A DNA stretch of 7,095 bases from Acidimicrobiaceae bacterium (GCA_030838025.1 JAUTXM010000404.1:1-7095); one strand, 5' to 3'. Counted from the first letter of the stretch, positions 1 through 6,300 are shown. Program-made: numbers and translations. The notes: generated from the sequence alone by a model not told the origin.

Positions 1-965
1 GCCGACAGCAGCAGCATGATCACCGTCACCGGGAACAGCGCCGCCCCAGAAGCCACGGGCGAGAACCGCAACGCCTGCTGCAAATCGACGGCCAGCAGGA
101 ACAAGGCGCCGCCCAAGGCGGCATAGACGACGAAGGTCACCAGGTTGGCCGCCGTGAACTGACGGGAGGCGAAGATCCCCAGCGGCAACATTGGGTGCCC
201 GCTCCTGCGCTCCACGACGACAAAGCCGCCCAAGGCCAGCACGCCGGCCAGGGCAGCCGCAACGATCACACCGCGCCCCCCACCGGCGGGCGCCTCGATC
301 AGGGCGTACGTCGTGCTGGCCAGGCCGATCACCACCAGCGCCGCGCCCGCCACGTCGATCTGGCGGTTGGCCCCTGGATCGGTCGATTCGGGAACATGGC
401 GCGACGCCAGCACCACCACCACCGCCAGGGGCAGGTTCAACAGGAAGATCAACCGCCACGAGACCGCCGACACCAGCCAGCCCCCCACGAACGGCCCAAT
501 CGCGGTGGTGATCCCTCCGAGCCCCGACCAGGCGCCGATCGCCCGGCCCCGGTCGGACGGGGCGAAGCTCGACTCGATGAGGGCGAGGCTGCCCGGCACC
601 AACAGCGCCCCGCCGATGCCCTGCAACGCCCGGGCCGCGATCAGCATCGGCAGGTTGACGGCGATCCCGCACAGCAGCGACGCCAGGCTGAACCACACGA
701 CGCCGATGTTGAAGATCCGCTTGCGCCCGAACAGGTCACCGAGCGACCCACCGAGCAGGATGAGTGACGCCAGGGTGATCAGGTAGCCGGTGATCACCCA
801 TTGCAGCCCCGACACGCCGGCCCCGAAATGCCGGCCGATCGTGGGCAAGGCGACATTGACGACCGTGGCGTCGAGCGAGGCGACCCCCGACCCGACGATG
901 GTGGCCACGAGGATCCAGCGCCCTTCGGCTGTCCCGTATCTCACCTGACCGGGCGGTGCAGTCAT
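1..965 (-). CDS. DHA2-family MFS exporter (EmrB/QacA-like), N-terminal part, cut by window edge
   Basis: This is an integral membrane transporter of the major facilitator superfamily, 14-TM drug:H+ antiporter (DHA2) type, expected to export small molecules using the proton gradient. I translated 321 residues from the ATG at 965-963; the frame stays open to the left edge, so roughly the last third is missing. Family signatures are in order: LDATVVNVALP at 31-41 in TM1 (motif D1), GGSLGDLFGRKR at 72-83 (motif A loop), RALQGIGGALLVPG at 112-125 (motif B), and GLGGITTAIGPFVGGW at 148-163 (antiporter motif C), followed by WRLIFLLNLPL at 170-180. About nine hydrophobic segments are visible. There is no strong ribosome binding site, and an in-frame GTG at codon 8 is an alternative start. 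Only 27 bp separate it from the end of the upstream homogentisate dioxygenase gene, with nothing recognisable in the gap, so the two are probably co-transcribed. The substrate cannot be read from the sequence; export of an aromatic intermediate is only a guess from context. Confidence 0.9.
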   Translation of the reverse strand, partial: MTAPPGQVRYGTAEGRWILVATIVGSGVASLDATVVNVALPTIGRHFGAGVSGLQWVITGYLITLASLILLGGSLGDLFGRKRIFNIGVVWFSLASLLCGIAVNLPMLIAARALQGIGGALLVPGSLALIESSFAPSDRGRAIGAWSGLGGITTAIGPFVGGWLVSAVSWRLIFLLNLPLAVVVVLASRHVPESTDPGANRQIDVAGAALVVIGLASTTYALIEAPAGGGRGVIVAAALAGVLALGGFVVVERRSGHPMLPLGIFASRQFTAANLVTFVVYAALGGALFLLAVDLQQALRFSPVASGAALFPVTVIMLLLS

Positions 966-992
966 GCCCAGAGTGTTACCAAACGCCCAGCG

Positions 993-2159
993 CTACGGGG
1001 AGGAGTTCCACGTCCAGGCGTAGCCGCTGTCCTCGACCGCCTGCGCCGCGGGCCCGATCGCCAGCGGCTGGAACGAGTCGACCATGACCGCCCATTCCTC
1101 GGTGCCCGGCTGGCCGAGCGACGCCTCCACCGAGCCGGGCTGGGGCCCGTGCACGAACCCGGCCGGGTGCAGGGTGACCGACCCCACCTCGATCCCCGCC
1201 CCCCGCCGGGACATGAAGTCGCCGCCCACGTAGAACAGCACCTCGTCACTGTCGACGTTGGCGTGGTTGTACGGCACCGGCACGGCGGCGGGGTCGAAGT
1301 CGAACGGCCGGGGGCAGAACGAGCACACCACGAACCCCGGCCCCTCGAAGGTCTGATGCACCGGTGGCGGCAGGTGCACCCGCCCGACCAGCGGCTCGAA
1401 GTCGGCGATGTTGAAGGCGTAGGGGTAGAGGCAGCCGTCCCAGCCGACGACGTCAAAAGGATGCTGGGAAAAAACGTAGCGGGTGCCGCCCCCGGCGTGG
1501 CGGACGAATACCTCCGTCTCCCCATCCGACTGAGGCGTTGGTGGCAGTTCGGTGGGGCAACGAAGGTCACGCTCGCAGTACGGGGCATGCTCCAGGAACT
1601 GGCCGGTCGCAGACAGGTAGCGCCGGGGCGGCCCGATATGACCGGATGCCTCGATCACCAGGGCGCGCAGCGTGTCGCTCGGCACCCAACGGTGGGTGGT
1701 CGACGTGGGCAGCACGACGTAGTCGCCCGGCCCGACCGGCAGGGGACCGAACGTCGTCTCCACGACTCCCCGGCCCGATTCGACATAGACGCACTCGTCG
1801 CCGCCGGCATTGCGGTAGAGGGGCGACGGCTGGTCGGCCACGACGTAGGAGAGACGAACGTCGGGATTGCCCAGCAGGAGTTGGCGGCCCGTCACGGCAT
1901 CGGCACCACCGGCGTCGAGCTTGTGGGCCTTGAAATGGCGGGGCAGGAGCGGGTGGTTGACGACGGTCGGCGGGTCGGGGAGATCCCACGATTCGGCCGC
2001 GACCAGCGCCGTCGGCGGGTGGCGGTGGTACAGCAGCGACGAGGCACCCGAGAAGCCCTCCGAGCCCATCAGCTCCTCGGCATACAACCCGCCGTCGGGG
2101 CGGCGGAACTGGGTGTGGCGCTTCTTGGGCAATGCTCCGACGGAGCGGTAATAGGGCAT
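993..2159 (-). CDS. hmgA: Homogentisate 1,2-dioxygenase, short actinobacterial form
   Basis: A 388-residue cytoplasmic non-haem Fe(II) enzyme that cleaves the ring of homogentisate with O2 to give 4-maleylacetoacetate in tyrosine/phenylalanine breakdown. The protein opens MPYYRSVGALPKKRHTQFR and has the conserved block DVVGWDGCLYPYAFN (236-250), FEPLVGRVHLPPPVHQTFE (254-272) and the double-cupin iron site. By position, His299, Glu306 and His337 (in FVHGP) match the human ligands His335, Glu341 and His371. The cupin signature reads H-x-N-x4-E here and H-x-N-x3-E in the human enzyme. His262 or His268 could be the counterpart of catalytic His292. The protein is about 45-55 residues shorter than proteobacterial or human forms. 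I chose the ATG at 2159-2157 because GGGGAG lies 5 nt upstream and the family consensus begins there; the frame is open further upstream, but that would overlap fumarylacetoacetase. It is divergent from fumarylacetoacetase and is followed by the MFS exporter. Confidence 0.93.
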   Translation of the reverse strand: MPYYRSVGALPKKRHTQFRRPDGGLYAEELMGSEGFSGASSLLYHRHPPTALVAAESWDLPDPPTVVNHPLLPRHFKAHKLDAGGADAVTGRQLLLGNPDVRLSYVVADQPSPLYRNAGGDECVYVESGRGVVETTFGPLPVGPGDYVVLPTSTTHRWVPSDTLRALVIEASGHIGPPRRYLSATGQFLEHAPYCERDLRCPTELPPTPQSDGETEVFVRHAGGGTRYVFSQHPFDVVGWDGCLYPYAFNIADFEPLVGRVHLPPPVHQTFEGPGFVVCSFCPRPFDFDPAAVPVPYNHANVDSDEVLFYVGGDFMSRRGAGIEVGSVTLHPAGFVHGPQPGSVEASLGQPGTEEWAVMVDSFQPLAIGPAAQAVEDSGYAWTWNSSP

Positions 2160-2164
2160 CGGGT

Positions 2165-2170
2165 CTCCCC
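2165..2170 (-). promoter_or_regulatory. Ribosome binding site of the homogentisate dioxygenase gene
   Basis: On the minus strand this reads GGGGAG, 5 nt before the ATG at 2159-2157. It is the best Shine-Dalgarno match near any start in the window. It decides the start codon against longer in-frame readings that would run across the divergent promoter. Confidence 0.6.
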
Positions 2171-2185
2171 ACCCCCAGACGTTGC

Positions 2186-2200
2186 GTCCGATTACCGGAC
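2186..2200. promoter_or_regulatory. Candidate operator: 15-bp inverted repeat GTCCG-N5-CGGAC
   Basis: The sequence GTCCGATTACCGGAC is a perfect 5-bp inverted repeat around a 5-bp centre. It lies in the middle of the 72-bp gap between the divergent homogentisate dioxygenase and fumarylacetoacetase genes. IclR-family regulators commonly bind palindromes of about this length, and an IclR gene is the second gene of the rightward operon. The site overlaps the possible rightward -35 element TTACCG (2192-2197) and lies just downstream of the likely leftward start, so a bound protein could block both directions. The sequence shows the symmetry; the link to the IclR protein is inferred. Confidence 0.45.
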
Positions 2201-2231
2201 AGTGTTGTAACGATATTGTATCATCGGCGCC
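2192..2231 (+). promoter_or_regulatory. Probable promoter for fumarylacetoacetase operon, likely leaderless or near-leaderless
   Basis: This AT-rich stretch stands out in GC-rich surroundings. Two -10-like boxes fit the actinobacterial TAnnnT pattern: TATTGT (2214-2219), 16 bp after a -35-like TTACCG (2192-2197), and TATCAT (2219-2224). The second would place the transcript start at about 2231, essentially at the GTG start codon at 2232. No Shine-Dalgarno sequence precedes that GTG, which fits a leaderless mRNA. On the minus strand TACAAT (2220-2215) is a good -10 box for the divergent gene, though I see no good -35 for it. The direct repeat TTGTA-x-C (2205-2211 and 2216-2222, offset 11 bp) and the arms GATA/TATC (2212-2222) lie in the same place. 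Confidence 0.4.
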
Positions 2232-3470
2232 GTGACCGACGAGAGCGGGAGCACCTGGGTCGAGGTGGAGGAGGGGTCCCCTTTTCCCATCTCCAACCTC
2301 CCCTACGGCGTGTTCTCCGTGGACGGCGGCCCGGCGCGGGTGGGCGTCGCCATCGGCTCGAGCGTCGTCGACCTGGCCGCACTGGCGGGGACCGGATTGC
2401 TGCCGGGGTTGGACGGGGCGTTCGCCCAGCCGTCCCTCAACCGGTTCATGGCCCATGGCCCCCGGGCGTGGGCGGTGGTACGGGAACGCCTGGCCACGCT
2501 CCTTCGCCAGCCGCAACGCCAGGCCGCCATGGCCCGGGCCATCCACCCGCTCGACTCGGTCCGGCTCCGGCTCCCGATCGAAGTGGCGGACTTTGTCGAC
2601 TTCTACTCGTCACTCGACCATGCCACCAACATGGGTCACATGCTTCGGCCCGAAGGCCCGGCGCTGCCACCGGCGTGGCGCCACCTGCCCGTCGGCTACC
2701 ACGGACGGGCCGGCACCGTGGTCGTCTCGGGCGCGCCCGTGCAACGCCCTTGGGGCCAGATCGCGCAGGGCAGCTTCGGGCCGACAGCAAAGCTGGACTT
2801 CGAGGCCGAGGTGGGTTTCGTGGTCGGCGTGGGCAGCCGGCGGGGCCATCCGGTCAGCGCCGGATCCCTGGCCGAGCATGCCTTCGGCGTGGTGCTGGTC
2901 AACGACTGGAGCGCCCGCGACATCCAGTCCTTCGAGTACCAGCCGCTCGGGCCGTTCCTCGGCAAGTCCTTCGCCACCTCGATCTCGCCGTGGGTCGTGC
3001 CGTTGGAGGCGCTGCGCGCCGCCCGGGTGGTCCCGCCCGTCCAGGACCCCCCGCCGCTGGCGTACCTCCACGATCCCGAGCCGTGGTCGCTCGACCTCAC
3101 GCTCGAAGTGCGGCTCAACGGGGAGGTCGTCTCCCGGCCGCCCTTCGCCACGACGTACTGGACACCGGGCCAGCACCTGGCGCACCTGACGGCCAACGGG
3201 GCGTCGCTGCGCACCGGCGACCTGTTGGCGTCGGGGACGGTGTCGGGCCGGGAGCCGGGGCAGCGGGGGTCGCTCATGGAGCTGGGCTGGAACGGCACGG
3301 CCCCGTTGACGCTGGCCGACGGCACCACCCGGGCGTGGCTGTCCGACGGCGACACCGTTTCGATCGCCGGCTGGGCGCCGGGCGCCGATGGCACCCGCAT
3401 CGGCTGGGGCGAGGTCAGCGGGACCATCCATCCGGCCCACCCCGCCCCGGCGTCGTCCGGAGCGCCGTGA
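2232..3470 (+). CDS. fahA: Fumarylacetoacetase
   Basis: A 412-residue cytoplasmic hydrolase catalysing the last step of tyrosine catabolism: fumarylacetoacetate + H2O gives fumarate + acetoacetate. Its length is normal (human 419). The small N-terminal beta domain spans about 1-115 and is followed by the catalytic FAH fold. Every key residue of the human enzyme has a counterpart at matching spacing: metal ligand Asp123 and catalytic His130 in DFYSSLDHATN (human Asp126, His133), Glu191 and Glu193 in LDFEAEVGF (199, 201), Asp225, Arg229 and Gln232 in NDWSARDIQ (233, 237, 240), and Lys245 in GKSF (253). HLPVGYHGRAG (151-161) and LASGTVSGREPG (332-343) are also typical. The GTG start lacks a Shine-Dalgarno sequence but sits at an expected leaderless position. 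Its stop TGA overlaps the IclR start by 4 bp (GTGA), so translational coupling is likely. It is divergent from the dioxygenase that feeds the pathway. Confidence 0.97.
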   Translation: MTDESGSTWVEVEEGSPFPISNLPYGVFSVDGGPARVGVAIGSSVVDLAALAGTGLLPGLDGAFAQPSLNRFMAHGPRAWAVVRERLATLLRQPQRQAAMARAIHPLDSVRLRLPIEVADFVDFYSSLDHATNMGHMLRPEGPALPPAWRHLPVGYHGRAGTVVVSGAPVQRPWGQIAQGSFGPTAKLDFEAEVGFVVGVGSRRGHPVSAGSLAEHAFGVVLVNDWSARDIQSFEYQPLGPFLGKSFATSISPWVVPLEALRAARVVPPVQDPPPLAYLHDPEPWSLDLTLEVRLNGEVVSRPPFATTYWTPGQHLAHLTANGASLRTGDLLASGTVSGREPGQRGSLMELGWNGTAPLTLADGTTRAWLSDGDTVSIAGWAPGADGTRIGWGEVSGTIHPAHPAPASSGAP

Positions 3471-3484
3471 GCGCCGTGAGCGCC
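3461..3484 (+). repeat. 9-bp tandem repeat (AGCGCCGTG, 2.7 copies) across stop/start junction
   Basis: Two full copies of AGCGCCGTG plus a partial AGCGCC cover the end of fumarylacetoacetase and the beginning of the IclR gene. Each full copy supplies a GTG in the regulator's frame (3467 and 3476), giving two candidate starts and the N-terminal reading V-S-A-V-S-A. The GGAG at 3459-3462 is 4 nt before the first GTG and 13 nt before the second, so neither spacing is ideal. Gain or loss of one unit would keep both frames. Confidence 0.7.
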
Positions 3485-4150
3485 GAGACGGCGCAAACAC
3501 TCGACCGAGGCCTGCGCCTGCTGTCAATCCTGGCGGGTGAGGAGCGTGGCCTTTCGGTAACCGAACTGGCGACCCGCCTCGCTGTGAGCCGGCCCGCGGT
3601 GTACCGGCTGCTCGCGACCCTCGAGCAGCATGCCCTGGTGTCGCGGGGCCCCGGAAGGCTGACCCGCCTGGGGTTGGGCCTGTTGCCCCTGGCCCGGGCG
3701 GTGACGCCGTTCGTCGGCGAGGTCGCCATGCCGCTCCTGCGCCGGTTGGCCGAGGACGCCGCCGCGACCGCCCACCTCACCGTCGCCGAGCCCGGCCCCG
3801 GGGGAGCGACGGAGGCGGTCGCGGTGGCGGTCGTCGAGCCGTCGCACACCAACATGCACGTGGCCTACCGGATCGGCACCCGCCACTCGCTGGAGCGAGG
3901 TGCGGCCGGACGGGCCATCCTGGCGGCCCGCAACGGCGGGGGCGACTTCGTGGTCACCGAGGGCGAGCTGCAAGCGGGAGCGACCGGGATCGCGGCGCCC
4001 GTGCTGGGCGTGGCGGGCCTCGAAGCCAGCGTGGGCCTGATCGCCATCGGGTCCGGCCTCGACCCGGTCCGGGTGGGGCCGCAGGTGGTGGCCACGGCAG
4101 CTGCCATCGCAGCCGCAGTGGCCGCGATTTCCGGCCTCCCCAGGCCGTAG
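3467..4150 (+). CDS. IclR-family transcriptional regulator with shortened effector domain
   Basis: A 227-residue DNA-binding protein, probably the local regulator of the homogentisate genes. The N-terminal winged helix-turn-helix spans about 7-75: the opening TLDRGLRLLSILA (11-23) is typical, the helix-turn-helix LSVTELATRLAVSRPAVYRL covers 29-48, and wing/linker residues follow. The C-terminal effector-binding domain keeps HSLERGAAGRAIL (140-152) and GIAAPVLGVAGLEASVGLI (174-192). The roughly 35-45 residue helical stretch that normally separates these two blocks in IclR proteins is absent; only about 20 residues lie between them. Total length is below the usual 250-270. I favour the GTG at 3467, which overlaps the fumarylacetoacetase stop; GTG 3476 is possible. 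Pseudomonas putida HmgR, an IclR protein that responds to homogentisate, is the functional precedent; the ligand here is inferred. The stop codon is in the same frame as the next gene. Confidence 0.87.
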   Translation: MSAVSAETAQTLDRGLRLLSILAGEERGLSVTELATRLAVSRPAVYRLLATLEQHALVSRGPGRLTRLGLGLLPLARAVTPFVGEVAMPLLRRLAEDAAATAHLTVAEPGPGGATEAVAVAVVEPSHTNMHVAYRIGTRHSLERGAAGRAILAARNGGGDFVVTEGELQAGATGIAAPVLGVAGLEASVGLIAIGSGLDPVRVGPQVVATAAAIAAAVAAISGLPRP

Positions 4151-4159
4151 GCTTCACGC

Positions 4160-6121
4160 GTGCTTGACGGATGGTTCGAACTCACCCCGGAACTCCTCGA
4201 GGAGCGCCGGAGCGCGCTGACCTCCGAGGACCTGACACGCTTCTTCGACGGCCAAGAACCGGACTGGCGCCATGCCCTGGCGCCCGAGGACCAGATCCCC
4301 CGGCGACCGGTCGCACTCGACGGCCTGACCAAAATGCGCACACCCGACGCCAGCCAGGCCGTGGTGCTGCTCGTGGGCGCCGACGGGACCGGCAAGTCGA
4401 CCGCTCTGCTCCAGATCGCCGCCGACCTGGTGGGCGACGGCCGGCGGGTGCTGGTCCGCTCCCCCGGCGCCACGCTCGACCCCACGGCGGTGATGGAACT
4501 CGAGGGGGGTTGGGTGCTCGTCAGCGACGACGCCAACGAGATCGCCAAGGAGTTCGAAACGGCGATGCAGCAGTTGTTAGCCGCCGACCGCCGCGACGTC
4601 GACTGGCTGCTCAGCGCCCGGGAGGCGGACTGGAAGGCCCAGTTCCTGCGGTACGGGCGCAGCCTCGAACCGGCCTGGGAACGCTCCAGCGACCTGTGGC
4701 CCGCGCTCGGTAACCGGGCCGCGGTGCTCAGCGTCACCGCCAGCGCCGCCGCCCCGGCGACCGAGGGACTGGCGGCGTGGGCGGCCGGCACCCGCCTCGG
4801 ATCCACCGCCGCGGATGCGCCGGCCATCCTGGCCGCCTGGGCGGGGGCGGGCAGCCTCGGCGCGATCGCCTCGCTGCCCGAGGCCGAACGGGCCGAGGCG
4901 CTGGAAGAACGCTCGACCAAGAAGCTGGGGATCTCCGACGGCACCCTGCTGGGCGCCTCGCTCGACCTGCGCCACGGCGCCGACGATTTGCCGCCGTTCG
5001 TGGAGCAGATCGTCCGGCGCCTCGACGGCGACCCGATCCAAGAGGCGTTCCTGTTCGCCGCCGCAGCTCAGGTGGCCGGCGTCGACGGACTCGACCTGTT
5101 CGTCCTGGCCGACCTGATCGGCGTGGACCGCGACCAGCGCCGCGCGGCGATCCTCGCCCGGCTGGCTTCGGCGGGACTCGCCAGTGGCACTGCGGGTGCA
5201 TTGCGGCCCCGACATCCGGCCATCGCCAAGGTGGCGGTCCAGTTGCTGGCGGAGGGACGCCTCGCCGGTGACCTGGAGGATCTGTATCGCCGCCTGGTCC
5301 GGGGCACGGCCACCACCGGCAACGACGTCAAGTCACTGTCGGCGGGCGGCGCCATCATGAACTGCGGGCCCCTCCTTTCCGAGAAGCTGCAGCACCTGGG
5401 CCTGTCCCGGGAGCGGGCGGACCAGATCGCGTGCACCGTGGCGGACGAGGCGGAGGCGGCCCTGCCCGACTTCCTGCTCTTCACCGTCGCCCGGGCCCGG
5501 ACCTATCAGGCGGGCGGCCGCCCGGTCGACGCCCGACGGGCGCTGCGGGCCCGCTTTGCCGACGCCACGACCAAGAACGACTGGGACGTGGTTGGCCGGG
5601 CCTACCTGCAGGAGCTGAGCGGGCCCGAAGCGGCGGCCGGACGTCTGGCCGAAGCCACGACCCTTGCGGGCCTGGCCTTGGCCGACGCCGAGGGCCTCGG
5701 GCAGGTCACCATGGCCGACGGCAAGCTGGCCCTGCTCGCCTTGGGCGATGCCGCGTCTGAGCTGGCCCGGGCCGAGGACGGGACCGACGACGATACCGAC
5801 GACGGGACCCAGGCGCTGTTCCGCCGCCAGCTCCGGGCGTGCACGCACCTGGGCGAGAAGGTGACGCCGAAGTGGGACCAACGAGCCCGTTTCGACTTCC
5901 ACACCTTCGCGGTCAAGGCCGACGAGTACGGGATCCCGAAGACATCGGCCGCCGAGGCGCTCCTGTGGCTCGGGGAAACGTTGACCACCGCCATGGCGAT
6001 GCTGGACGACCCGGAGGTGAAGAACCTGGCACAACGCCTGGTTCCCGAGCACGGGACCCTGGGATTCAGCCACCTGGAACACACCATCGGCCTCGGCCGG
6101 CTCCCCTGGGCCAAGGAATAG
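4160..6121 (+). CDS. STAND-like P-loop ATPase with helical C-terminal region, function unknown
   Basis: A 653-residue soluble protein with no signal peptide or membrane segment. The first 60 residues include FFDGQEPDWRHA (28-39) and IPRRPV (46-51), a lead-in I associate with STAND-like NTPases of SIR2- or PIN-linked families. A nucleotide-binding core follows: Walker A GADGTGKST (73-81), Walker B WVLVSDDAN (118-126) and a sensor-like strand WLLSAREADW (149-158). About 291-363 looks like the winged-helix part of a STAND module, ending in RPRHPAIAKVAVQLL. Residues about 430-650 are mostly amphipathic helices, possibly TPR-like, interrupted by an acidic linker (DGTDDDTDDGT, 540-550). No nuclease, TIR, SIR2, protease or kinase domain is visible. 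The GTG start is 9 bp after the IclR stop in the same frame, and no other start fits; there is no convincing ribosome binding site, so coupling is likely. The gene is clearly real from codon use. STAND assignment is moderate; a role in signalling, regulation or defence is open. Confidence 0.75.
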   Translation: MLDGWFELTPELLEERRSALTSEDLTRFFDGQEPDWRHALAPEDQIPRRPVALDGLTKMRTPDASQAVVLLVGADGTGKSTALLQIAADLVGDGRRVLVRSPGATLDPTAVMELEGGWVLVSDDANEIAKEFETAMQQLLAADRRDVDWLLSAREADWKAQFLRYGRSLEPAWERSSDLWPALGNRAAVLSVTASAAAPATEGLAAWAAGTRLGSTAADAPAILAAWAGAGSLGAIASLPEAERAEALEERSTKKLGISDGTLLGASLDLRHGADDLPPFVEQIVRRLDGDPIQEAFLFAAAAQVAGVDGLDLFVLADLIGVDRDQRRAAILARLASAGLASGTAGALRPRHPAIAKVAVQLLAEGRLAGDLEDLYRRLVRGTATTGNDVKSLSAGGAIMNCGPLLSEKLQHLGLSRERADQIACTVADEAEAALPDFLLFTVARARTYQAGGRPVDARRALRARFADATTKNDWDVVGRAYLQELSGPEAAAGRLAEATTLAGLALADAEGLGQVTMADGKLALLALGDAASELARAEDGTDDDTDDGTQALFRRQLRACTHLGEKVTPKWDQRARFDFHTFAVKADEYGIPKTSAAEALLWLGETLTTAMAMLDDPEVKNLAQRLVPEHGTLGFSHLEHTIGLGRLPWAKE

Positions 6122-6300
6122 GCCCGAAGCTCGGTCTCGGCGGTGCCGACTAGCCGTCGTCTGGCCGGGGCTGCCCCGTTTTCGCGAGACGTTGGCAGTT
6201 TTGCCGACTCTGGCAGTTTTGCCGGTTGTTTGCCGGCGAAACTGACAAAGTCCGAGAAACTGCCAAGAGGTATGCCGTGTGCGCCGCTCAGCGGTCCCCG
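6122..6300. other. Intergenic region between convergent genes
   Basis: This 179-bp gap separates the ends of the STAND-like ATPase gene and the acetoacetyl-CoA synthetase gene. Its main content is the 75-bp palindrome at 6192-6266. The stretches 6122-6191 and 6267-6300 hold nothing I recognise. Short open frames crossing it have low-complexity, repeat-derived translations and no ribosome binding site. Confidence 0.6.
6192..6266. repeat. 75-bp imperfect palindrome made of two direct and two inverted 15-bp units
   Basis: The unit TGGCAGTTTTGCCGG occurs at 6193-6207 (last two bases differ) and 6211-6225, an 18-bp period. Inverted versions follow at 6233-6247 (13 of 15 matching) and 6251-6265 (11 of 15), again 18 bp apart. 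All are symmetric around 6229. Pairing 6192-6226 with 6266-6232 gives 28 Watson-Crick pairs, 3 G-T pairs and 4 mismatches, with a 5-nt loop (6227-6231); the outer 10 bp (TTGGCAGTTT with AAACTGCCAA) are perfect. It could act as a bidirectional transcription end or RNA-stabilising hairpin between the convergent genes, or be a palindromic repeat element of REP or MITE type. No T-run follows on either strand, so a classic intrinsic terminator is not supported. Confidence 0.85.

Noticed and set aside
191..786. Overlapping plus-strand frames opposite the MFS exporter
   Set aside because: Their translations are rich in Arg, Pro and His with no fold-like pattern, while the minus strand encodes an uninterrupted transporter with all family motifs.
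801..2210. A 469-codon plus-strand frame opposite homogentisate dioxygenase
   Set aside because: Its composition is typical of an antisense shadow in GC-rich DNA, with no domains; the minus-strand gene has full catalytic motifs.
993..2546. An N-terminally extended homogentisate dioxygenase starting near 2546
   Set aside because: The extra 129 residues are antisense to the well-conserved start of fumarylacetoacetase, cross the divergent promoter, and lack homology. The family start and a good ribosome binding site are at 2159.
2132..4150. A 672-codon open frame on the plus strand ending with the IclR protein
   Set aside because: The first about 445 codons run over fumarylacetoacetase in the wrong frame and give arginine/proline/glycine-rich low-complexity sequence. 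Only the part from GTG 3467 has recognisable domains.
3865..4944. A 359-codon minus-strand frame opposite the IclR/ATPase junction
   Set aside because: It is a Ser/Arg/Ala-rich low-complexity shadow without domains or a ribosome binding site.
4160..6121. A complete anti-phage defence system centred on the STAND-like ATPase
   Set aside because: No effector domain, partner nuclease, reverse transcriptase, toxin or mobile-element hallmark is visible. The neighbours are catabolic genes.
6192..6266. A CRISPR array or a classic intrinsic terminator
   Set aside because: There are only four short units in two orientations with no spacers of CRISPR size. The stem is very long with internal mismatches and no T-run follows it on either strand.
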